Origin: Neorhizobium sp.
Lineage (GTDB): Bacteria; Pseudomonadota; Alphaproteobacteria; Rhizobiales; Rhizobiaceae
Assembly: GCA_028283725.1 (NCBI GenBank)
Contig: JAPWKC010000004.1
Span: 1,178,001 to 1,242,000, forward strand
Reading direction: 5' to 3'
DNA: 64,000 bases
The notes under the pieces are model-generated. The model ran no database searches. It had not been told where the DNA came from and saw only the letters and a program-made list of their open reading frames with translations. This document shows, piece by piece, positions 54,168 through 63,820 of this stretch (its first letter is position 1; each line of letters starts with the position of its first letter). Both the position numbers and the translations under genes were made by a program.

Positions 54168-55124
54168 TCAGGCGGCGTTTTTGCCGAAGTTGATGCCGCC
54201 GGCATCGGTCAGCAGGAAGGCTTCGCCGCAGGCCTTGGCCAGCGTGCGCACGCGCAGGATATAGCTCTGGCGCTCGGTCACGGAAATGACCCCGCGGGCA
54301 TCGAGCAGATTGAAGACATGCGATGCCTTGATGCACTGGTCATAGGCCGGGAAGACGCATTTGTGGAGCATCTGGTTGGCATTGTGTCCCGGCGCACCGA
54401 AGGCGAGCAACGCCTGGCATTCCTTTTCCGCATCGATGAAGTGGCGATGCAGCATCTCGGTATTGGCGAATTCGAAATTATGGCGGGAATATTCCTGCTC
54501 TGCCTGCAGGAAGACGTCGCCATAAGAGATCTTCTCTTCGCCTTCGCGACCGTTGAAGTTGAGATCGTAAACGTTATCGACGCCCTGGACATACATGGCC
54601 AGCCGTTCGAGACCGTAGGTCAGTTCGCCGGCGACCGGCGAGCATTCGATGCCGCAGACCTGCTGAAAATAGGTGAACTGCGAGACTTCCATCCCGTCGC
54701 ACCAGCATTCCCAGCCCAGCCCCCAGGCGCCGAGCGTCGGGCTTTCCCAGTCGTCCTCGACGAAGCGTACGTCATGCAGAAGCGGATCGAGCCCGATCGC
54801 CTTCAGCGAGCCCAGATAAAGCTCCTGCAGGTTGGACGGGTTCGGCTTCAGGATGACCTGATACTGGTAGTAATGCTGCATGCGGTTCGGGTTTTCGCCA
54901 TACCGTCCGTCGGACGGGCGGCGCGAGGGCTGTACGTAGGCGGCCTTCCACGGCCGGGGGCCGAGCGCGCGCAGCGTCGTTGCCGGATGAAAGGTACCGG
55001 CGCCGACTTCCATGTCATACGGCTGCAGAACGGCGCAGCCCTTGTCCGCCCAGTAATTATGGAGCGCAAGGATCAAACCCTGGAAGGAGCGGGTCGGAGA
55101 CATATGGTCAGGCAGATCGGTCAT
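54168..55124 (-). CDS. glyQ: Glycyl-tRNA synthetase alpha subunit
   Basis: 318 residues from ATG 55124 ([17 protein letters not shown]); the frame is open to 55169. It is the class II catalytic subunit that charges tRNA-Gly with GlyS. Blocks present: [56 protein letters not shown], the [16 protein letters not shown] segment and the final INFGKNAA. The ribosome site is weak. It is the first gene of the minus-strand run glyQ-lemA-aroA-DUF2207-glyS. Confidence 0.96.
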   Translation of the reverse strand: MTDLPDHMSPTRSFQGLILALHNYWADKGCAVLQPYDMEVGAGTFHPATTLRALGPRPWKAAYVQPSRRPSDGRYGENPNRMQHYYQYQVILKPNPSNLQELYLGSLKAIGLDPLLHDVRFVEDDWESPTLGAWGLGWECWCDGMEVSQFTYFQQVCGIECSPVAGELTYGLERLAMYVQGVDNVYDLNFNGREGEEKISYGDVFLQAEQEYSRHNFEFANTEMLHRHFIDAEKECQALLAFGAPGHNANQMLHKCVFPAYDQCIKASHVFNLLDARGVISVTERQSYILRVRTLAKACGEAFLLTDAGGINFGKNAA

Positions 55125-55271
55125 CTTGATACGCGGAGCCGTTAATTTCGGGATGCGGACGAGTGCCATGCACGGCGCGATGGGTCAAGGATTTATCCGT
55201 TGGCGGATAATCCGCTCTGCCACGCGAGCCCCAACCATGATAGTCTGACGGAACTTGCCGGAGAGATCGCC

Positions 55272-55562
55272 ATGACCATCAAGAACACGATTACCCTATC
55301 GGATCGATACATGCGCTATGCCGAGCAGATGGTGGAGGCCGGTCAGTTCCCTTCGCTCGATAAGGTCGTGGAAGCCGGACTGGACGAATTGATGCGCGCA
55401 GAGGAGTTGACGCCAGATCAGGACGATGCGGTCTCGGCGATGGCCGATGAAATCCGCCGCCGGATGCAGACGCCACAGGATCAGTTCATCCCGTGGAATG
55501 GCATGAGCATGGCCGACAGGATCAAGGCGAAGTTGGACGAGAAATACAAGAGTCGCGGGTGA
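55272..55562 (+). CDS. parD: ParD-family antitoxin
   Basis: 96 residues from ATG 55272; the frame is open to 55200 but lacks family character there. The N-terminal ribbon-helix-helix (NTITLSDRYMRYAEQMVEAGQFPSLDKVVEAGLDEL, residues about 4-38; key EAGQFPSLDKVVEAGL) binds DNA as a dimer and represses the operon. The C-terminal tail (DQFIPWNGMSMADRIKAKLD) is the toxin-neutralising part. It is longer than typical ParD. Its stop overlaps the parE start (GTGA). Confidence 0.85.
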   Translation: MTIKNTITLSDRYMRYAEQMVEAGQFPSLDKVVEAGLDELMRAEELTPDQDDAVSAMADEIRRRMQTPQDQFIPWNGMSMADRIKAKLDEKYKSRG

Positions 55563-55873
55563 GCTATAAAATCGTTCACCATGCTCAGGTCGAAAGCGAT
55601 ATCCTCGCAATCACTGGCTATCTCGCGTCATACGCCGGGCTGCATGTCGCCAAGAAAAAAGTCGATGAGATCACTGCATTCATAGACACTCTCGCATATT
55701 TCCCGAAGATCGGATCGATTCGAAGCGAGATCATGGCAGATCTCAGAGCCGTCCCCGCCGGCGATAACGCCGTGGTATGTTTTATTGTGAACGATCAGAC
55801 TATGACCGTCACAATCATGTATGTCAGCTACGCCGGCTCGGACTGGGCCGCCCGATTGAAAGACCGCCTCTAG
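55559..55873 (+). CDS. parE: ParE-family toxin (RelE/ParE superfamily)
   Basis: 104 residues from GTG 55559, overlapping the parD stop by 4 nt. It follows the ParE plan: YKIVHHAQVESDILAITGYL at the start, LAYFPKIGSIRSEIMADLRAVPAGDNAVVCFIV in the middle (key SIRSEIMADLRAVPAGD) and TVTIMYVSYAGSDW at the end. ParE proteins poison DNA gyrase. The coupling to parD and intact frames suggest a working pair. Confidence 0.85.
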   Translation: MSYKIVHHAQVESDILAITGYLASYAGLHVAKKKVDEITAFIDTLAYFPKIGSIRSEIMADLRAVPAGDNAVVCFIVNDQTMTVTIMYVSYAGSDWAARLKDRL

Positions 55874-55973
55874 AGTAATTCCCGCAAACGTGGGAACCGG
55901 TTTTGCATCCGCAATTGCACAGAAACAAAGAGATGGAGCAGTTTCGCGTTTCGAAGAAAGGCGTAAATGCTCT
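55871..55973. repeat. MITE-like intergenic repeat
   Basis: The ends TAGAGTAATT (55871-55880) and AAATGCTCTA (55964-55973) are imperfect inverted copies (7 of 10 pairs, including the five outer ones). Inside are a TTCCC/GGGAA hairpin (55879-55896) and a stretch with CAAAGAGATGGAGCA. The sequence type, starting near TTCCCGCAAACGTGGGAACC, is like repeats dispersed between genes in many rhizobia. It overlaps the last codons of parE by 3 nt and ends at the 3' side of the small membrane gene. Confidence 0.6.
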
Positions 55974-55977
55974 ACCC

Positions 55978-56169
55978 CTACTCGTCATCGCGCTTCAGGC
56001 GGTATTCGCCGGTCTTCTCGTCCTTCACCAGCGTGCCGATGGCGCCGGTGGTGTTTTCCTTTTCTCTCTGGCGCGAACGCGAAGAGAGCTTTTCGGCGTC
56101 CTTGATGAAGCGCTTGTAGAGCATCCAGCCGCCGCACAAGACGACGACCATGAACATGAGCTGGGCCAT
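55978..56169 (-). CDS. Small single-span membrane protein
   Basis: 63 residues from ATG 56169 with GAGGA upstream. One N-terminal span (AQLMFMVVVLCGGWMLYKRF) is followed by a charged cytoplasmic tail (LVKDEKTGEYRLKRDDE). It resembles short uncharacterised proteins that follow the sppA-like gene in rhizobia. It lies 63 nt after that gene and is probably co-transcribed. Confidence 0.7.
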   Translation of the reverse strand: MAQLMFMVVVLCGGWMLYKRFIKDAEKLSSRSRQREKENTTGAIGTLVKDEKTGEYRLKRDDE

Positions 56170-56232
56170 TTATTCCTCGCTACAGGGCCTTGCGAAACGA
56201 CCTCGCTGCAGGGCCCTTGGGGGGCTCGGCAA

Positions 56233-57102
56233 TCAGAGCCCGTAACGGCTCCACAATGCCCTTTCCTCGATGCCGGCCGCAAGCCCCGAGGCGGCCCCTG
56301 CGGCAATTTCCTGCGCATCGAGATTGCCGAGCCTTACGCCCGGCAGCCGGCGACCGAACAGGGAGCGGGCGCTTGCCACCAGTTCCAGTCTGGCATCCTG
56401 GCCGAAACGGCGCTTGATCACCTCGCGCATGTCACCGATACCATCGATGAGGCCAAGCTCCAGACCGCGCCCGCCCGTCCAGAAGAGACCGGAAAAGATC
56501 GTCTCGTCATCCGTAAGCCTGCCGCCGCGGCGGGATTTCACCATGTCGATGAAGACCTTGTGGATCTCCAGCTGCAGCGTCTTCAGGTACTCGATATCGC
56601 TTTCCTTCTCCGGCTTGAACGGGTCGAGGATGACCTTGTTCTCGCCTGCCGTGTAGACACGGCGCTCGATGCCGACCTTCTTCAAAAGTTCGGGAAAGCC
56701 AAAGCCGCCGGAGACGACACCGATCGAGCCGACGATGGAGGTGGGGTCGGCAAAGATCTCGTCACCGGCAATCGCGATCATGTAGCCGCCTGAGGCTGCA
56801 ACATCCTCGACGAAGATCAGCACCTTCTTATTCTTTTCGTCCGCCAGCGCGCGGATGCGCTGATAGATCAGCCGCGACTGGACCGGAGAACCGCCAGGCG
56901 AGTTGACCGCGATCGCCACCGCGGGCGCGTCCTTCATGGAAAAGGCCTTTTCCAGCATCGGCGCGACATTGGCGAGATTGAGCGTCTGCTTGAACTGGCT
57001 GCCGCCCGCCATGATCGTGCCCTGCAACCGGACGACCGGGATCGCCACGCCCTTCTTGCGGAACTTTTTCGGCAGCAATCTCGTCAGCAACCCGGCCATC
57101 AT
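56233..57102 (-). CDS. S49 family signal peptide peptidase (SohB/SppA-like)
   Basis: 289 residues with AAAAGGATGG before the ATG. The ClpP-like fold shows VNSPGGSPVQSRLIYQRI, the catalytic Ser104 in VEDVAASGGYMIA and the likely catalytic Lys156 in YTAGENKVILDPF. Bacterial SppA cleaves leftover signal peptides in the membrane. There is no strong N-terminal span, so this short form may be membrane-associated through oligomers. It is divergent from mntH, with 195 nt between the starts. Confidence 0.88.
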   Translation of the reverse strand: MMAGLLTRLLPKKFRKKGVAIPVVRLQGTIMAGGSQFKQTLNLANVAPMLEKAFSMKDAPAVAIAVNSPGGSPVQSRLIYQRIRALADEKNKKVLIFVEDVAASGGYMIAIAGDEIFADPTSIVGSIGVVSGGFGFPELLKKVGIERRVYTAGENKVILDPFKPEKESDIEYLKTLQLEIHKVFIDMVKSRRGGRLTDDETIFSGLFWTGGRGLELGLIDGIGDMREVIKRRFGQDARLELVASARSLFGRRLPGVRLGNLDAQEIAAGAASGLAAGIEERALWSRYGL

Positions 57103-57223
57103 CCATCCTTTTCAACGCGAAGCACACGCTGATGCATGTATGTGCGGGAATTTCAAACGCAATGCCTGCGCGCCGAAAGGACGGAAAACCAGCCGATAAA
57201 ACCGATTTCATTTTTCTAGTTGC

Positions 57224-57244
57224 GAATGACTTGCATTATCATTC
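57224..57244. promoter_or_regulatory. Fur/Mur-like operator upstream of mntH
   Basis: GAATGA (57224-57229) and TCATTC (57239-57244) are perfect inverted arms around 9 nt containing TTGCATTA. An overlapping imperfect palindrome TGCGAAT-G-ACTTGCA begins at 57221. Both are like Fur-family sites; in rhizobia the Fur homologue Mur represses manganese uptake genes. The site is 53 nt before the mntH ATG. Confidence 0.55.
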
Positions 57245-57297
57245 CAAAGAAGCAATATTTTGGGCAGTGGAGATTTCATAGGCAGGGCAGTGCACGC

Positions 57298-58638
57298 ATG
57301 GACATGTCGAACGTGAAGCAGAAAGACGGCTGGCGCGAGCAGGTAGGCGAAGGTTCCCTGTCGGATGTGCACCGCAGCGTCGCCGTCAGTTCTTCATCAT
57401 CGAAGCTCAAGCGCGCCATGGCCTTTGCAGGCCCCGGATATCTGGTGGCCGTCGGCTACATGGACCCCGGCAACTGGGCGACCTCGCTCGCGGGCGGCTC
57501 GAAATTCGGCTATGCGCTTCTGACCGTCGCACTTCTCTCCAATATCATGGCGATCGTGCTGCAATCGCTTTGCGCGCGCCTTGCCATCGCATCGGGACGC
57601 GATCTGGCACAGGCCTGTCGGGATGCGTTTCCGAAACCGGTCGCCTTCATGCTCTGGCTGTTTGCCGAGATCGCGATCATCGCCACCGACATTGCGGAAG
57701 TGATCGGCACGGCGATCGGTCTCAACCTGATCTTCGGCCTGCCGCTGGAGCTCGGCGTCATCGTGACCGCCCTCGACGTCTTCCTGATCCTGTTCCTGCA
57801 AAAGCTCGGCTTCCGCTTCGTGGAAGCCTTCATCATCACGCTTCTCGGCGTGATTGCGCTCTGCTTCGGCGTGCAGATCTTTCTGGCCGATCCGCAATGG
57901 GGCGAGGTGATCCGCGGCTTCTTCCCGACCACCGATATCGTTACCAATCCGGAGATGCTTTATCTCGCGCTCGGCATTCTCGGTGCAACCGTGATGCCAC
58001 ATAACCTCTATCTGCATTCAGGTATCGTGCAGACGCGCGCCTATGGCGAAACGATCAAGGAAAAGCGGCAGGCGCTGAAGTTTGCGACCTTGGATTCCAC
58101 CGTTGCGCTGTGCTTTGCGCTCCTGATCAACGCATCGATCCTGATCCTTGCAGCCGCAGCCTTCCATGCCAACGGCAAGACGGATGTGGTGGAACTCGGC
58201 GATGCCCATTCGCTGCTTTCGCCGCTGCTGGGGCTGGCCATTGCGCCGACGCTCTTCGGCATCGCGCTTTTGTGCTGTGGTCTCAATTCGACCGTGACTG
58301 CAACGCTTGCGGGCCAGATCGTCATGGAAGGTTTCCTGCGGATGAAGATCCAGCCGTGGATCCGCCGGATGATCACCCGCGGCATCGCGATCGTCCCGGC
58401 GGCGGCAGTCACCATTTTCTATGGCGACAGGGGAACGGCGGAACTGCTCGTGCTGACCCAGGTCGTGCTCAGCCTGCAACTCTCCTTCGCCGTCTTCCCG
58501 CTCGTCATGTTCACGGCCAGCAAGGCGAAGATGGGCGCGCTCGTCTCGCCGCTCTGGCTCTCGGCCTTCGCCTGGTTGATCGCGATCGTCATCGCAGCGC
58601 TCAACGTCAAGCTGCTGGTCGATTTCGTGGCGGGGTAA
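57298..58638 (+). CDS. mntH: Manganese/divalent cation transporter, Nramp family
   Basis: 446 residues from ATG 57298 (MDMSNVKQ); the open frame from 57220 runs through the operator. Proton-coupled import of Mn2+ (and Fe2+). The metal site is visible as DPGN in [15 protein letters not shown] (span 1) and MPH in [13 protein letters not shown] (span 6). Eleven spans are expected. The 3' end overlaps the convergent TrmN6-like gene by 32 nt. Confidence 0.94.
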   Translation: MDMSNVKQKDGWREQVGEGSLSDVHRSVAVSSSSSKLKRAMAFAGPGYLVAVGYMDPGNWATSLAGGSKFGYALLTVALLSNIMAIVLQSLCARLAIASGRDLAQACRDAFPKPVAFMLWLFAEIAIIATDIAEVIGTAIGLNLIFGLPLELGVIVTALDVFLILFLQKLGFRFVEAFIITLLGVIALCFGVQIFLADPQWGEVIRGFFPTTDIVTNPEMLYLALGILGATVMPHNLYLHSGIVQTRAYGETIKEKRQALKFATLDSTVALCFALLINASILILAAAAFHANGKTDVVELGDAHSLLSPLLGLAIAPTLFGIALLCCGLNSTVTATLAGQIVMEGFLRMKIQPWIRRMITRGIAIVPAAAVTIFYGDRGTAELLVLTQVVLSLQLSFAVFPLVMFTASKAKMGALVSPLWLSAFAWLIAIVIAALNVKLLVDFVAG

Positions 58639-59425
58639 GGCGGCCGGGCTGCGTGAGCCGTCGATAGGCGGCCCGGCCATTGTTCATGTCATCGACGTCG
58701 GCGAGGAAGGCATGGCCTTCGGGGCCATGGATGAAGAGCGGCGAGCGCAAGGCAAGCCGTGCGCGCGAGCCCTTGATGGCCGTCACCAGAATACGGGTTG
58801 CCTCGGCACCCGCTCGCGGATGCAACGAGGTGATCTCCAATCCGCCAAAACGCTTGCCGCAGGCCTCGATGATCTCGGCGATCGATTGCGGCCTTGCAAT
58901 CAGCGACAATTGCCCGCCCGGCCGCATGATCGCGCCTGCCGTCCTGATCCAGCTTTCGAACAAGCCCTGCGTCATCGCATGCGCCTCGGCCTTCAGGGCG
59001 TCTGGCGTGCGGCGGTCGGCGGCGTCATTGAAGGGCGGGTTCATGATGACGTGGTCGTGGACCTCATTGAGAAGGCCTGCCGCGAGACGCGGCTTGCCGT
59101 TCAGCCCGACATCGGCCTCCAGCACGTCGACGCGCTCCGCAAAGCCGGTATTTTCGGCAAGTGCCAGCGTGCGGCGGGCATAATCGGCCATCAGGGCCGA
59201 GCGCTCGACGAGAAGCACATGCGCCTGCGGCAGCCGCGATGCGACGGCAAGACCTGCCGCGCCGGCTCCGGCACCCAGATCCGCCACACTGACCGGACCG
59301 TCCGCCGCCACCAGCGAAGCAAGCAGCATGGCATCGACGCCAGACCTGTGACCCTCGCCCTTCGGCTGGATGACATGAAACCGGCCGCGGTGAAACGCAT
59401 CGATCGTGAAGAACTGTTCGCTCAT
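58607..59425 (-). CDS. TrmN6-like tRNA1(Val) (adenine-N6)-methyltransferase
   Basis: 272 residues. SAM-binding [18 protein letters not shown] is near 47-64 and the amino-methyltransferase motif NPPF in [10 protein letters not shown] near 127-136. Members modify A37 of tRNA1-Val or other nucleic acid adenines, or act on proteins. The extended C-terminus (after [22 protein letters not shown]) is partly antisense to mntH. Start and length fit the family. Confidence 0.8.
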   Translation of the reverse strand: MSEQFFTIDAFHRGRFHVIQPKGEGHRSGVDAMLLASLVAADGPVSVADLGAGAGAAGLAVASRLPQAHVLLVERSALMADYARRTLALAENTGFAERVDVLEADVGLNGKPRLAAGLLNEVHDHVIMNPPFNDAADRRTPDALKAEAHAMTQGLFESWIRTAGAIMRPGGQLSLIARPQSIAEIIEACGKRFGGLEITSLHPRAGAEATRILVTAIKGSRARLALRSPLFIHGPEGHAFLADVDDMNNGRAAYRRLTQPGRLTPPRNRPAA

Positions 59426-59534
59426 GCGACGCCGCCCTCAGCCGCCATGGCAGGGTGGCTGCGGCGACGTGCATGATTTCCGGCAGCACCATGGCGGAAG
59501 GGGTGCTTCACAACGTCGCTCGTCATCGCCCGTA

Positions 59535-59756
59535 TCATGGCCGCAATTCCGCGCCCAGCCCCGCATCCGTGAGGATGCGGCGTGCCTCCTGCGAGCGGTC
59601 GTTTTCCACCATGAAACGGCGTTGCAGCAACCCAAGCGAGCCTTCCAGCACGCTCATCGACTGATCTGCCACCATGAAATGTATCCCGGCATCGCGCATG
59701 AGACTTTCAGCCACCGACAGGAGGACAAGATCATTGGTGCGAATAATCTCCAGCAT
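59535..59756 (-). CDS. DUF2007 domain protein
   Basis: 73 residues. Pattern: LEIIRTNDLVLLSVAESLMRDAGI, then MSVLEGSLGLLQRRFMV and the helix RILTDAGLGAEL. DUF2007 is a small alpha/beta domain (ferredoxin-like, PII-related) thought to bind signals or proteins; no function is known. It lies upstream of the TrmN6-like gene on the same strand (109 nt), possibly one transcript. Confidence 0.85.
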   Translation of the reverse strand: MLEIIRTNDLVLLSVAESLMRDAGIHFMVADQSMSVLEGSLGLLQRRFMVENDRSQEARRILTDAGLGAELRP

Positions 59757-59862
59757 CAGTCGTTTCCACCGTTCATTAAAGCCATCGTGATGCGATTTGC
59801 GCTTGCCGCTCCATGCGGCACTTTCTATGGTCTACCCCTAAAGATTTATAGGAGTCCCCACC

Positions 59863-60879
59863 TTGGGCGTCGTCATACCGCTTGAAGAAAGCAAAAACAA
59901 ACAGGCTTCCGTCAAGCCGCTCGTGGACCTCACCAAGGCTGATATGGAACGGGTCAACCAGTTGATCCTCTCCAAGGCGGGCTCCGATGTCCAGATGATC
60001 CCGGAAGTCGCCAACCACCTGATTTCGTCCGGCGGCAAGCGGCTGCGCCCCATGCTGACCCTCGCATCGGCCGTGATGTTCGGCTACGAGGGCGACCATC
60101 ACGTCAAGCTCGCGACCAGCGTCGAATTCATGCATACGGCGACGCTCCTGCATGACGACGTGGTGGACGAAAGCGACCTTCGCCGCGGCAAGTCGACGGC
60201 ACGCACGATCTGGGGCAATCAGGCAAGCGTTCTCGTCGGCGACTTCCTGCTCGGCCAGGCCTTCCGCATGATGGTCGATGTCGGCTCGCTCGAAGCACTC
60301 GACGTGCTCTCCACCGCCGCTTCGGTGATTGCCGAGGGCGAAGTGCTGCAGCTCTCGGTCGCCAAGAACATGGAGACGACAGAGGACGACTACCTCTCGG
60401 TCATCCGCGCCAAGACGGCGGCGCTGTTTGCCGCGGCCGCCGAAGTCGGCCCGATCATCGCCAATGCGGACAAGGCTGGCCGCGCGGCGCTGCGTTCCTA
60501 TGGCATGAATCTCGGCCTTGCCTTCCAGCTGGTGGACGATGCGCTCGATTACGGCGGCAAGGCTGCCGATCTCGGCAAGAATGTCGGCGACGATTTTCGC
60601 GAGGGCAAGATCACGCTTCCCGTCATCCTCTCCTATCGCCGCGGCACGCAGGACGAGCGCGCCTTCTGGCGCGAGGCGATCGAACAGGGCAACAGCAGCG
60701 AAGAGAACCTGCAGAAGGCACTCGGCCTGATCACCAAATACGGTGCGCTCAACGATACGATCGGCCGCGCCCTGCATTATGGCACGATGGCGCGCGACGC
60801 GCTGGCACCTATCCCGGCCTCGCCCCTGAAGGACGCCCTGATGGATGTCATCGACTTCTCCATCCAGCGCGTCAACTGA
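59863..60879 (+). CDS. Long-chain polyprenyl diphosphate synthase (octaprenyl/decaprenyl type)
   Basis: 338 residues from TTG 59863, with AGGAG 8 nt upstream. The first Asp-rich motif DDVVD is at 98-102 and the second DDALD at 225-229, both intact. GGKRLRP at 57-63 binds isopentenyl diphosphate. The small residue five before the first motif (Ala in HTATLLHDD) indicates a long product. It makes the ubiquinone side chain used by UbiA; rhizobia usually make Q10. Confidence 0.93.
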   Translation: MGVVIPLEESKNKQASVKPLVDLTKADMERVNQLILSKAGSDVQMIPEVANHLISSGGKRLRPMLTLASAVMFGYEGDHHVKLATSVEFMHTATLLHDDVVDESDLRRGKSTARTIWGNQASVLVGDFLLGQAFRMMVDVGSLEALDVLSTAASVIAEGEVLQLSVAKNMETTEDDYLSVIRAKTAALFAAAAEVGPIIANADKAGRAALRSYGMNLGLAFQLVDDALDYGGKAADLGKNVGDDFREGKITLPVILSYRRGTQDERAFWREAIEQGNSSEENLQKALGLITKYGALNDTIGRALHYGTMARDALAPIPASPLKDALMDVIDFSIQRVN

Positions 60880-61058
60880 CACGACACGCCTACCACTGAC
60901 GCAAGTGTGACCGGTAGCGCCCGGTGGCGCCCCTTGGCGCTACCGGAGATATCCTTGCGGACCTGCTCCAAAAAAGCCATTCTATCGTGCATGACTCGAC
61001 GGCCAGAGCGCTGGCATCATCGCCCGCAGTTCCCGGCTTCTTATGAAAGGCATTCCTT

Positions 61059-62912
61059 ATGCGGCAGAAATCCAGCCTCCTTCTGCTTTCCGGCGTGGCG
61101 CTGGCCAGTTTCCTGTTCGTCGGCAGCGTGGTGAATGCCGCCCCCGGCGAGCCGGCACCGAAGGCGGAGGCTCCGGTCACGTTCGATGCAGCGAAGGTCA
61201 GGTCGTTTTCCGGCGCGTTCCTTGCCGCCCGCACCGCCGATGTCGATCACGACTACGACACGGCGATCGCGCTCTACCGCAAGGCGCTCAACTTCGATCC
61301 CGCAAATCTGGAAATCCGCGAACGGCTGATGATCTCGCTGTTCCTGAAAGGCGATTTCGATGGCGGCGTGAAGGAAGCGAGCAATCTGAAGGACGACAAG
61401 TCGGTCGACCGGATTACCCGTATCGTGCGCGGCCTCAACGATATCCGTGACGGTCGATACGAGACCGCACGCCGGGTACTCAACTATACCGGCCCGAACG
61501 ATCTCGACCGGTTGACGCATCAGCTTCTGGCCGCCTGGGCCGAAGTCGGCGCCGGCAAGACCAAGCATGCGATTTCCTCCCTCAGCACGATGAAGGGACC
61601 GGACTGGTTCAAGGTCTTCACCGATTACAATCTCGGCACGATGGCGCTGGTCGCCGGTGATACCGGCACTGCCCGCCAGTATCTCAGTGCCGCCGTGACC
61701 AACAAGGAAGCGGTTGCAACGGCGCCCGACACGTTCATGCGTGCCGTGATCGCGCTGGCACGGCTCGAAGCGTCCGCCGGCAACAAGCAGAAGGCGCTCG
61801 ATGCCGTCTCCGTCGGCGACAGCATGGTCAACAACTATGCGCCGCTGAAGGCACTGCGCCAGAGCATCGAGAAGGACGAGAAGCAGCCGCAGCAGATCAC
61901 CACGGCCGCGCAGGGCGCAGCCGGTGTGCTGTTCTCGATCGGCGGCGCGCTGAACCGCCAGGGCGCCGAGGACATGGTGTCTCTCTACCTGCAGATTTCG
62001 CATGCGCTCGACCCGAAGAGCGCCGATACGCTGATTCTGCTCGGCGGGATGGCCGAAAAGCTGGAACAGCCGGACCGCGCTATCGGTTACTATGGCGACG
62101 TGCCGCAGGATTCACCGATGCGCCGCATTTCGGAGCTGCAGCTCGGCGTGACGCTGGCCGATACCGGCAAGGTGGACGATGCCAAGAAGCACCTGAAGGA
62201 ACTGATCGCGTCCGATCCATCCGATATACGCAGCTATATCGCCTATGGCAGCGTGCTTTCCGACGCCAAGGACTACAAGGCGATGGCGGAGAATTACGAC
62301 AAGGCCGTCGAGGTGATCGGCTCCGTGCCGAAGCAGAGCGACTGGTCGATCTTCTTCCAGCGCGGCATCGCCTATGAGCGCCTCAAGCAGTGGGACAAGG
62401 CGGAGCCGAGCTTCCGCAAGGCGCTGGAGCTCAACCCCGGCCAGCCGCAGGTTCTGAACTATCTCGGCTACTCGCTCGTCGACATGAACATCAATCTCGA
62501 CGAAGGCCTCGGCATGATCAAGAAGGCCGTCGATGCGCGGCCGGACGACGGCTATATCGTCGATTCGCTCGGCTGGGCTTACTACCGGATGAACAAGTTC
62601 GACGATGCGGTGACGGAGCTGGAGCGCGCCGTGCAGCTGCGCGCCGGTGATGCGACGATCAACGACCACCTCGGCGATGCCTACTGGCGCGTCAACCGGA
62701 AGCTCGAAGCCGTCTACCAATGGAACCGGGCACTGATTTCGGAAGGCGAAGACGTCAACCGCGAGCATATCAAGGACAAGATCGCCAAGGGCCTGCCGCC
62801 GGTCGATACCAACCCCTCCACGGCCGACCGCGGACAGACCAGCCCTGCGCCGGCACAGCCGGCACCGGAGCCCGCCAAGCCGGCACAGCCGGAACCCGAC
62901 AAGAAGTCGTGA
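61059..62912 (+). CDS. Secreted tetratricopeptide-repeat protein
   Basis: 617 residues with AAAGG before the ATG. A signal peptide (SSLLLLSGVALASFLFVGSVVNA) is followed by many TPR-like helix pairs: DYDTAIALYRKALNFDP near 66-82, QWDKAEPSFRKALELNPGQPQVLNYLG (key WDKA, ALELNPGQP) and a third set near 505-540 ending in DAYWRVNRKLEAVYQW. The tail is a Pro/Ala/Glu-rich stretch (PAPAQPAPEPAKPAQPEP). TPRs mediate protein binding, probably in the periplasm. It overlaps ispE by 1 nt. Confidence 0.9.
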   Translation: MRQKSSLLLLSGVALASFLFVGSVVNAAPGEPAPKAEAPVTFDAAKVRSFSGAFLAARTADVDHDYDTAIALYRKALNFDPANLEIRERLMISLFLKGDFDGGVKEASNLKDDKSVDRITRIVRGLNDIRDGRYETARRVLNYTGPNDLDRLTHQLLAAWAEVGAGKTKHAISSLSTMKGPDWFKVFTDYNLGTMALVAGDTGTARQYLSAAVTNKEAVATAPDTFMRAVIALARLEASAGNKQKALDAVSVGDSMVNNYAPLKALRQSIEKDEKQPQQITTAAQGAAGVLFSIGGALNRQGAEDMVSLYLQISHALDPKSADTLILLGGMAEKLEQPDRAIGYYGDVPQDSPMRRISELQLGVTLADTGKVDDAKKHLKELIASDPSDIRSYIAYGSVLSDAKDYKAMAENYDKAVEVIGSVPKQSDWSIFFQRGIAYERLKQWDKAEPSFRKALELNPGQPQVLNYLGYSLVDMNINLDEGLGMIKKAVDARPDDGYIVDSLGWAYYRMNKFDDAVTELERAVQLRAGDATINDHLGDAYWRVNRKLEAVYQWNRALISEGEDVNREHIKDKIAKGLPPVDTNPSTADRGQTSPAPAQPAPEPAKPAQPEPDKKS

Positions 62913-63820
62913 TGCACGGCCTGGCATCCCTCGATCAGACAAGGCCCGCCCAACCGGCGGGTCTTTTCGAATGGGCACCGGCCAAGATCAATCTGGCGCT
63001 GCATGTCGTCGGACAGCGGCCAGACGGCTACCATCTGCTCGAAAGCATCGTGACTTTTTCCACGACCGGCGACCGGCTGTCATTCACGGCTGCCGATGCC
63101 GACCGCTTTACCCTTTCGGGCCGCTTTTCTTCGCTTCTTGACCATACCACGGCAGCCGACAATCTGGTGCTGAAGGCCCGTGATATGATGCGCCGGGTGC
63201 TCGCCGCTGAAGGCTATGCCACCGAGCCCGTTGCCATCCATCTTGAAAAGAACCTGCCGGTCGCAGCCGGGATCGGTGGCGGCTCGGCGGATGCCGCCGC
63301 AACCCTGCGGGGATTGATGCGGCTCTGGCAGGCCTTGCTGCCCACGGAAAAACTGTCGGCGATCGCGCTTTCGCTCGGTGCCGACGTGCCCATGTGCCTT
63401 GATGGGCGACCGCTTCTCGCCCGCGGGATCGGCGAGGACATCACCCCCCTGCCCGAGTTGCCACGCCTGTTTCTGGTGCTCGGCAATCCGTTGGTCGGCG
63501 TCTCGACGCCGTCGGTCTTCAAGCATCTGGCGCGCAAGGACAATCCGGCAATTCCCGAGATCGGCGCCGATATCGTCGGCGCGCTCGCTCGGCTGCGCAA
63601 CGACCTCGAGCCGCCGGCCCGCACACTGGCCCCCGAGATCGCCGCCATCTCGCAGATGATTGCCGGCGAAGGGGCATCGCTCACCCGCATGTCCGGATCC
63701 GGCGCGACCTGTTTCGGGCTTTTTTCCTCGGCTGAGACTGCCGAGCGTGCCGCCGCGCGCCTCCAGGCGGCCCGGCCAGACTGGTATTTTCAGGCAATGA
63801 CGACGACAGGAGCCCCATGA
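62912..63820 (+). CDS. ispE: 4-diphosphocytidyl-2-C-methyl-D-erythritol kinase
   Basis: 302 residues from ATG 62912, overlapping the TPR gene stop (TGATG); GTG 62909 is also possible. It is the fourth step of the MEP pathway, GHMP kinase fold. Motifs: APAKINLALHVVGQRPDGYH, the ATP loop PVAAGIGGGSADAAATLRG, LSLGADVPMCL and MSGSGATCFGLF. The MEP gene dxs is elsewhere in this window. It overlaps moaB by 4 nt (ATGA). Confidence 0.95.
   Translation: MHGLASLDQTRPAQPAGLFEWAPAKINLALHVVGQRPDGYHLLESIVTFSTTGDRLSFTAADADRFTLSGRFSSLLDHTTAADNLVLKARDMMRRVLAAEGYATEPVAIHLEKNLPVAAGIGGGSADAAATLRGLMRLWQALLPTEKLSAIALSLGADVPMCLDGRPLLARGIGEDITPLPELPRLFLVLGNPLVGVSTPSVFKHLARKDNPAIPEIGADIVGALARLRNDLEPPARTLAPEIAAISQMIAGEGASLTRMSGSGATCFGLFSSAETAERAAARLQAARPDWYFQAMTTTGAP

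Noticed and set aside
58640-58678. Long GGCCGGGC/GCCCGGCC inverted repeat between mntH and the TrmN6-like gene.
   Set aside because: It lies inside the 3' coding part of the TrmN6-like gene and has no T run; coding constraint in GC-rich DNA explains it.
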